A stretch of DNA of 64,000 bases, taken from Epiperipatus broadwayi. Lineage: Eukaryota > Onychophora > Udeonychophora > Euonychophora > Peripatidae. Both the position numbers and the translations under genes were made by a program. The stretch lies in the NCBI GenBank assembly GCA_028023455.1, contig JAQFVV010000017.1:2828501-2892500 (forward strand). Reading direction: 5' to 3'. Below the pieces are notes generated by a model. That model saw only the letters and a program-made list of their open reading frames with translations, made no database searches and was not told where the DNA came from. Shown here piece by piece: positions 58,740-64,000 of this stretch; position 1 is the stretch's first letter, and every line of letters begins with the position of its first letter.

Positions 58740-59420
58740 ATTTTGAAAGTACTTCAGGAAATTTTGCAAGAGTTATCAGATAACAACAAAAATGTAGAAT
58801 TAAAGATAAATATTAAAAAGAGTAATTTAATGCTTACTAGCTTTTCACAGAAGAAGAAAATAAAGATAGAGAATCATGAATTAGAAGAAATTAACAAGTA
58901 TAAATGTCTTGATCAGATTACTAATGCATATGGATACAAAATGGAGGATAGAATTAAACTTGGATGAAGTGTTTTCCTATATTAAATGGAAATATGATTA
59001 TATATTTGAAAATGTTTTAATAAATGTGCTTTACAAGATTTGAACATGAGAGAAAACAATTCAGAGACTTCAGACCAATCATTGAAGTACAGAAAAATGT
59101 AGGTTGGAATACATGAGGAAAGGAATACATAGGTATCATTAATATTATTAAAAAGACTTACAATGCTAAAATAAGTCTGGATTGAACATATTACTGCAAG
59201 AGAAGACAATATATGATCAATTGAAATCTTAAATCAGATCCCAAGAAGTTGTGAATGACTTAAAAATTGACTACTTGTAAGATGCATTGATAAAATAATA
59301 AAGTTGACTGAAATGATATGAAAAAGAGGTATTTTGGAATTAACAAACTGTTTCAAACTTGAGATGTTCATTCTACATTGGATTGTTAGGGCTGAAAATG
59401 GTGATGATGATATACATAGA
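58740..59420 (+). pseudogene. LINE (RTE-like) reverse transcriptase C-terminal relic
   Basis: The first 74 codons (58743-58967) read LQEILQELSDNNKNVELKIN, then KIENHELEEINKYKCLDQIT. These match the end of the RTE reverse transcriptase, where GLxIN-K and LExVxxYxYLGQxI are the usual words. Beyond the stop, IEHITAREDNI and SIEILNQIPRSC continue the same family as 18690-19143 with frameshifts. The end is TTGTTAGGGC followed by a GATGATGAT tail. Confidence 0.8.
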
Positions 59421-60204
59421 TATAGTCTGTCAAAATTACAGACATTTCATTGATGTTAAGGCCTAAATAGCATAAGTCTCAAAATACATAAATATGTATC
59501 AATAAAAATAGAATAGATAAATATAGATAGAAATCAAGAGAAAACAAGCAAAAAAAAAAACAATGCCCCATTTATTGAAATGTTAATAATATCAATAAAA
59601 AGGGTAGAAATATATACATAGAGCTAAATTTATGAGCCAGATTAGAGAAGCACTTCAGGTGCAGTAATTACATTAAGTGTCCAGTTTTTATTTATATAAA
59701 CAGTCAAAATAATACAGAATAAATGTAGTAATTATTTGAAATTTTACAATTTTATAGTATCTAGATAAAATACTGCTAATCCATTTAATATATCTGCTTT
59801 TACATTAAAATAATACCACATTTTCACTAACTTATCTAATACCTTTGCATAATATGTATCTGTGCCACTTTTATTTGACCTTTTGTGAGTTTTTTTATAT
59901 TTTATCTTTCTTTATTCTTTTGCTTCTTGTTGTCTTCTTACTAATACCTCTATTGACTCATAGCCATACATGATAATGTGCAGACAGTTGACTAAAATCA
60001 TATCAATAATAAATAGGCATTTCAAACTGTGCTAAAACAATTTTATATGATGATTAAAATTTTATGATGAAGTAAAATGGTATTTCTATAATTTCCAGAA
60101 ATCAATATCAACTTGATAACTTTGAGGGGTCCCAATGGCTAAGACAATGTCTTTATTTGTAGTGATAGAAAATTTCCAATGTTTGTGAAAACATGACAAG
60201 ATAA
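59421..60204. other. AT-rich spacer
   Basis: No feature recognised. Confidence 0.25.
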
Positions 60205-60250
60205 ATTATATATATATATAGTAACAGAAAAAATATATAGTTTTTTCTGT

Positions 60251-60294
<44 letters not shown>

Positions 60295-60310
60295 ACAGAA
60301 AAAACTGCTC
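60205..60310. repeat. Palindromic (TA)n block
   Basis: TATATAGTAACAGAAAAAAT, its mirror TTTTTTCTGTTACTATATAT, a (TA)n run to about 60290, then AGTAACAGAAAAAACTG again. Forms a perfect hairpin and a direct repeat. Confidence 0.9.
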
Positions 60311-60599
60311 TACAGGTTTAGGCAGCATTTTATAAGTAATATAAAAAAATAATGATGAGATAATCCTTATTATTGCCCTTAAAGTTAGAATGCCATTTGT
60401 AACAGAATAAAATGAGGATATATTCTTTTTTTAATGTACCACAGATTTGGGAGTTATTTGTAACAAATTGGATGTGATAAAACAATAATAGAGTGTTCCT
60501 GTTTAATCATGTCCTGTAAACTGTGGTGTTACTTGTGATAGAATAAGTGTGGTGAGAAATAATAACTCTAATATAACCTGAATAAAATATAGTTTAGGT

Positions 60600-61090
60600 G
60601 TTGGTCACCCTATGCAACAGAATGAAAATGATACCTGAAATTGGATATCATTCTATTAGAAATCACTTTACCTAAACCAGTACCTAATAAAAGCCCACTT
60701 CCCCAGACCAAGGGTTAATTTTATTAACTGCTGTTCTAGAATGAGTGCTTTCTAATTGAGTAATTATAAATAGATAACCCCATACATTAAATATTTCTAG
60801 CTAAAACATCTATTAAAAATATTATATTACAATACATAAACCACTATTGGAGGGGTTTAGCATAATAAGTAAAAAAATGGGAATGTTTGCTATACTTTGA
60901 TTTCTTAAATCTATAAATATAAAGTGCAGTGCTTTGATATCTATATTAGATCTAGAGTAGCTTTCAAAAAATCACACTTTCATTTTAATCCTTGGTCTGG
61001 GGCAGTTAGCTTTCATTTGTTACTGTTCTAGGTTGAGTGGTTTGTGATTGAGTAATTATATATGGATAACTCCACACATTAACTATCTCC
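60600..61090. repeat. Local direct repeat, period about 295 bp
   Basis: GTTCTAGAATGAGTGCTTTC with GATTATAAATAGATAACCCCATACATTAA (60732-60798) recurs as GTTCTAGGTTGAGTGG with ATATATGGATAACTCCACACATTAACTA (61026-61090). CCCCAGACCAAGG (60702) is mirrored by CCTTGGTCTGGGG (61000). The family is not recognised. Confidence 0.65.
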
Positions 61091-61098
61091 ATATATAT

Positions 61099-63158
61099 TG
61101 TAACGATATATAAATATGCCATTACATTAATTTAAAATAAAAACTTTAAGTTCGCAAATAAAAATAAATTTATTAAAAACTAAAAGCTAAACGTGTATAA
61201 GTATATATTATATTCGCACAGATGAAAACTTTAAAATTATTTTTTTTTAATAAATAAAAGTATTTGAACGTACTTTGTTATAAAGAAGTACAAAATTTAA
61301 AGATAAAATATTTTTGTAAAAAGATTTATATATTTTGTAAATGGAAATGATTGTTTATGAATTGAAAAGCAAAGTAGCTCTCGGTGCTCTTATATACTGT
61401 AATTAAAAAGTTAGAGGATAAGATAGATAAGAAATAAAAAGAATTAGCTTGACCAGTGGAAGCACCAAGCCTTAGCCTGGACCCGAATGAAAATGATGGA
61501 TTAGTGACATTTTGTTGGTTGAATCTGTGTGGATACTATAAAAAGAGAAATATTGAATTCCAGTGAGTGCCAGCTTTTTTTGTGTTTGAGAAGTGTGATA
61601 GGATGCACATATCACACTCTCTTTTTAAAAAAAAATGAAATGACTGTAATTCTGAAATGAAACCAGCTAAGATCACCTCCAGAACATCAGATCGGTCTTC
61701 CAAGGGAGACACCATGGGAATTAAAAACAGGAACCTGGACTCTTCTACCGTGAGCTATGAACTTTACAAATTAACAAAAAGAAAAAGGAATTAGGAACTT
61801 TCATCAATTTTTTATTTTAAAGATTCAGCTAATCTAAATTTTAAAATGAACTCTTACTTGATTTTCAAATTGATAATTAATATTTAAATTATATATATTT
61901 GAGTTTGCTAAAAAAAAAAAAAATCATTTTCATTTTTTTTTTATTTCTATTAATATTTATTTGTATAAATTATTTAAATGCATGAAATTTACATTGGGTA
62001 TGGACATTGCATGGATTTGTTAGCGGTTAATTATGTTGTGGTTTTCATATTCGATTAGAATATATAAGTCATCGATGTCAATGTGGCATCTTATGATGAA
62101 TGCCATTGGGTTTCTTGTATTCCCTCTGCAATTGACATTATCAATGACTTTGTATTTTGATCGGTTATGTTTATTTTGAGATGTTTTAACCATGGAATCT
62201 ATGCAGCCAATCTATACTCAACATTATAAAACAAATTTTATAAAATTCATCTATGCGAACGTATATAAATGTTAAATTTAAGTCGGGCATGAATGGTTAT
62301 ATAGATTTGTAAAGTTATATTTGGTTTAAGGGAGGGTAATCTTAGGTTATTTGTTTCATAGTTAAATTGGGTCAATGGGTTAGATGTGTTGATGTAATTA
62401 GTAAATGTAGCATGAGATTCGCTATGGGCAGGATTGCATATATATGCTGCACACCCCCTGTTTGCCTTTGGAATTGGATAGTAAGACAGAAGATGCGGTC
62501 CATTCCTATGGAGTTTTTTGTTTATTGTTCTTCTCACCAACAGATGTAGCATTCCTGTTTGGTTGAGAGACAATGTCTTCTCTAACTCTACTTACTGTTC
62601 AGATGTACATTCCTGACAGTATAGTATTTTGTGCTGTTGTATTCATGCTGCATTGAATACATCGATATATCAGATGGATTGATGTTGGTTTGGCTGCAAA
62701 CTTTTGGCCTAGGGTTAAATAAGGAATAAAACATTTTCTTTTCAAATACAATCTATGCAGTCTATTCGTACTCGACAAGCTTAATAAAAAAAATATTAAA
62801 TTCATTTGTATGGACAATCTTAAAATAATAATTTAAATTAAAAAGTTAGTATTAAAATCTAAATAATAAATGTTATTTCTCAAGTTCTAAAATGATTATA
62901 TATGTGCGTAAATAAATGTTGTTTGTGTATTAATTACTGGCATTGGCTTATTTTATTCTTTGTTTTATATTAAAAATAGTCTTAGATAAGAATTTATAAA
63001 TATAAATCTCTGCTACTTTTGCTGAGCTAGTGACAATGGGCTAATGATCGGAATCAACCAATATAATTTTTATTTTTTTTTATATTTTCTAGGGGCCAAA
63101 TGCCTAGTGGCGCCCTGTAGTGTAGATACATTAAGTCTCCTTTCCCCCAATCATTATA
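61099..63158 (+). mobile_element. 2-kb interspersed element I, copy 2
   Basis: Begins TGTAACGATATATAAATATG after ATATATAT and ends CCCAATCATTATA before a TA run. It is inverted relative to copy 1 (33760-35710), with the shared CACTACAGGGCGCCA, TAGCTCAG and CGATATATCAGATGG blocks. Contains a TATA-like ACTATAAAAAGAG (61536). Internal copies of CTATGCAG...TCTATACTCAAC lie near 62200 and 62750. Open stretches at 62247-62573 and 62599-62817 (minus) share IYRCIQC with copy 1 but no known domain. Confidence 0.75.
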
Positions 63159-63336
63159 ATATATATATATATTAGTAAAATATCAGTCATATGTCACATG
63201 ACCTATATAGCTTGTATTACCAATATGTAATATATAAAGAGCCTGATAATAGCTCTAAACAAGCTTATTTATTTTATTTTTTATGATAAATGCTACAAGA
63301 GAAAATACCTGAAGCCTTTATCTATGCTGGTCCCCA

Positions 63337-63378
63337 TCCCCAGACCAGTTTCAAGCTTATGGCTCTCATCAGTGAGGA
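63337..63378 (-). ncRNA. Hammerhead ribozyme, type C', unit 1
   Basis: Minus strand: TCCTCA (63373-63378), CTGATGA (63366-63372), stem II GAGC-CATAA-GCTT with four pairs and a G-U at its base (63353-63365), GAAA (63349-63352), stem III AC-TG-GT, C (GUC cleavage triplet), TGGGGA (63337-63342) pairing with TCCTCA through one G-U. A complete, canonical core. Confidence 0.93.
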
Positions 63379-63765
63379 GCTAGAACATTACATTCAAAAT
63401 ATTAACTCAAGTCAAGCATTTATCTAATTCTTAAATATTAAGAAAAAGATCCAAATCTTCAGATACCTATGTCTTCAAACTCAACTCTTTAACCAAAGAA
63501 ACTATATGAGCCTGAACTAAATTCAGTGATCCCATATTTTAGTAGGCTTAGGAATTTAATACAGCCAAATCCCTAATAGCAAAATTATAATATTAGTAAA
63601 AATATCAGTCATATGTCTCATGACCTATATAGCTTGTATTACCAATATGTAATATATAAAGAGCCTGCTAATAGCTCTAAAAAAGCTTATTTATTTTATT
63701 ATGATTTTTTTATGATAAATGCTACAAGAGAAAATACCTGAAGCCTTTATCTATGATGATCCCCA

Positions 63766-63807
63766 TCCTCAGACCAGTTTCAAGCTTATGGCTCTCATCA
63801 GTGAGGA
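63766..63807 (-). ncRNA. Hammerhead ribozyme, type C', unit 2
   Basis: Same as unit 1 with CTGATGA at 63795-63801 and GAAA at 63778-63781, but stem I is TCCTCA/TGAGGA, six Watson-Crick pairs. The difference from unit 1 replaces a G-U with an A-U pair, so the helix is kept. Confidence 0.93.
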
Positions 63808-63949
63808 GCTAGGACATTAGATTCAAAATATTAACTCAAGTCAAGCATTTATCTAATTTCTTAAATATTAAGAAAAAGATCCAAATCTTCAGACACCTAC
63901 ATGTCTTCAAACTCAGCTCTTTAACCAAAGAAACTATATGAGCCTGAAC

Positions 63950-64000
63950 TAAATTCACTGATGAGATCCATAAGCTTGAAACCAGTCTGTGGATGGGGAC
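63950..64000 (+). ncRNA. Hammerhead ribozyme, type C', opposite strand, at window edge
   Basis: CTGATGA (63958-63964), stem II GATC-CATAA-GCTT (weakened), GAAA (63978-63981), stem III AC-CA-GT, C63987, TGTGGA. The core is intact; stem I (ATTCA upstream) is imperfect. It shows the unit folding back into the other orientation, as in the type C foldbacks. Confidence 0.75.

Larger units (their letters stand above)
63168..64000 (-). repeat. Type C' hammerhead repeat, tandem dimer, 429-bp period
   Basis: Two minus-strand units, each with the start block ATTAGTAAAA(A)TATCAGTCATATG, the body TATATAGCTTGTATTACCAATATG, the ribozyme, and the far block TATGAGCCTGAACTAAATTCA. Cores at 63366-63372 and 63795-63801 are 429 bp apart. 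The units are about 95% identical by eye, so this is the youngest dimer. The second unit turns into a plus-oriented ribozyme at the window end. Confidence 0.9.

Overview
This window looks like intergenic or intronic DNA from an AT-rich, CpG-poor animal genome. I infer an invertebrate, but nothing here fixes the phylum. I find no intact protein-coding gene with a plausible exon structure. Almost everything recognisable is repeat DNA: LINE relics, a tRNA-derived SINE, a Penelope-like endonuclease relic, terminal-inverted-repeat elements, a 2-kb GATA/GACA array, and a large set of short foldback or tandem repeats.

The main discovery is that most of the short repeats carry the hammerhead self-cleaving ribozyme (HHR) motif: CTGANGA, a stem-II hairpin, GAAA, a very short stem III, then a UH cleavage site and stem I. 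I read at least four stem-II types by eye. Type A has arms GTGCTG/CAGCAC (near-canonical at 26870-26925 and 29960-30020), with a sister subfamily A'. Type B has arms GACTG/CAGTC. Type C and its sister C' have arms around AGC/GCT (best at 63337-63378 and 63766-63807). Two weaker hammerhead-like types, D and P, also occur. Types A, A', C and C' occur as head-to-tail pairs with hand-measured periods of about 364, 408, 429, 453, about 467 and 493 bp. That is the genomic signature described for retrozymes, small non-autonomous retroelements thought to spread through circular RNAs. Several C, B and D copies are instead foldbacks, and in two of them the hammerhead sits at the apex, so the arms extend stem I.

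Layout: 1-1.4 kb C fragment and A' dimer; 1.9-4.1 kb two SINEs around a B-type inverted repeat; 4.1-4.9 kb A dimer; 5.9-7.1 kb C copies; 7.7-9.1 kb Penelope-like inverted repeat; 9.3-9.7 kb A; 11.3-12.6 kb B stem-loop and C dimer; 16.5-19.1 kb LINE pieces with D elements; 20.4-21.6 kb C and a zinc-knuckle LINE; 22.1-24.1 kb GATA array; 24.4-25.7 kb LINE pieces and C; 26.4-30.1 kb A cluster with other inverted repeats and a SINE; 31.1-32.2 kb SINE and C; 32.4-37.0 kb LINE relic split by a 2-kb element; 37.2-43.4 kb B, D and C copies; 45.2-50.1 kb A', A and two TA-flanked TIR elements; 50.5-51.7 kb LINE split by a C foldback; 53.6-54.2 kb A; 58.7-59.4 kb LINE; 61.1-63.2 kb second 2-kb element; 63.2-64.0 kb C' dimer.

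The likely working relationship is parasitic. The short HHR repeats encode no protein and would need reverse transcriptase and integration functions from LINE or Penelope-like elements, decayed examples of which are also present. All pairings and periods were read by hand and no folding or database search was run.
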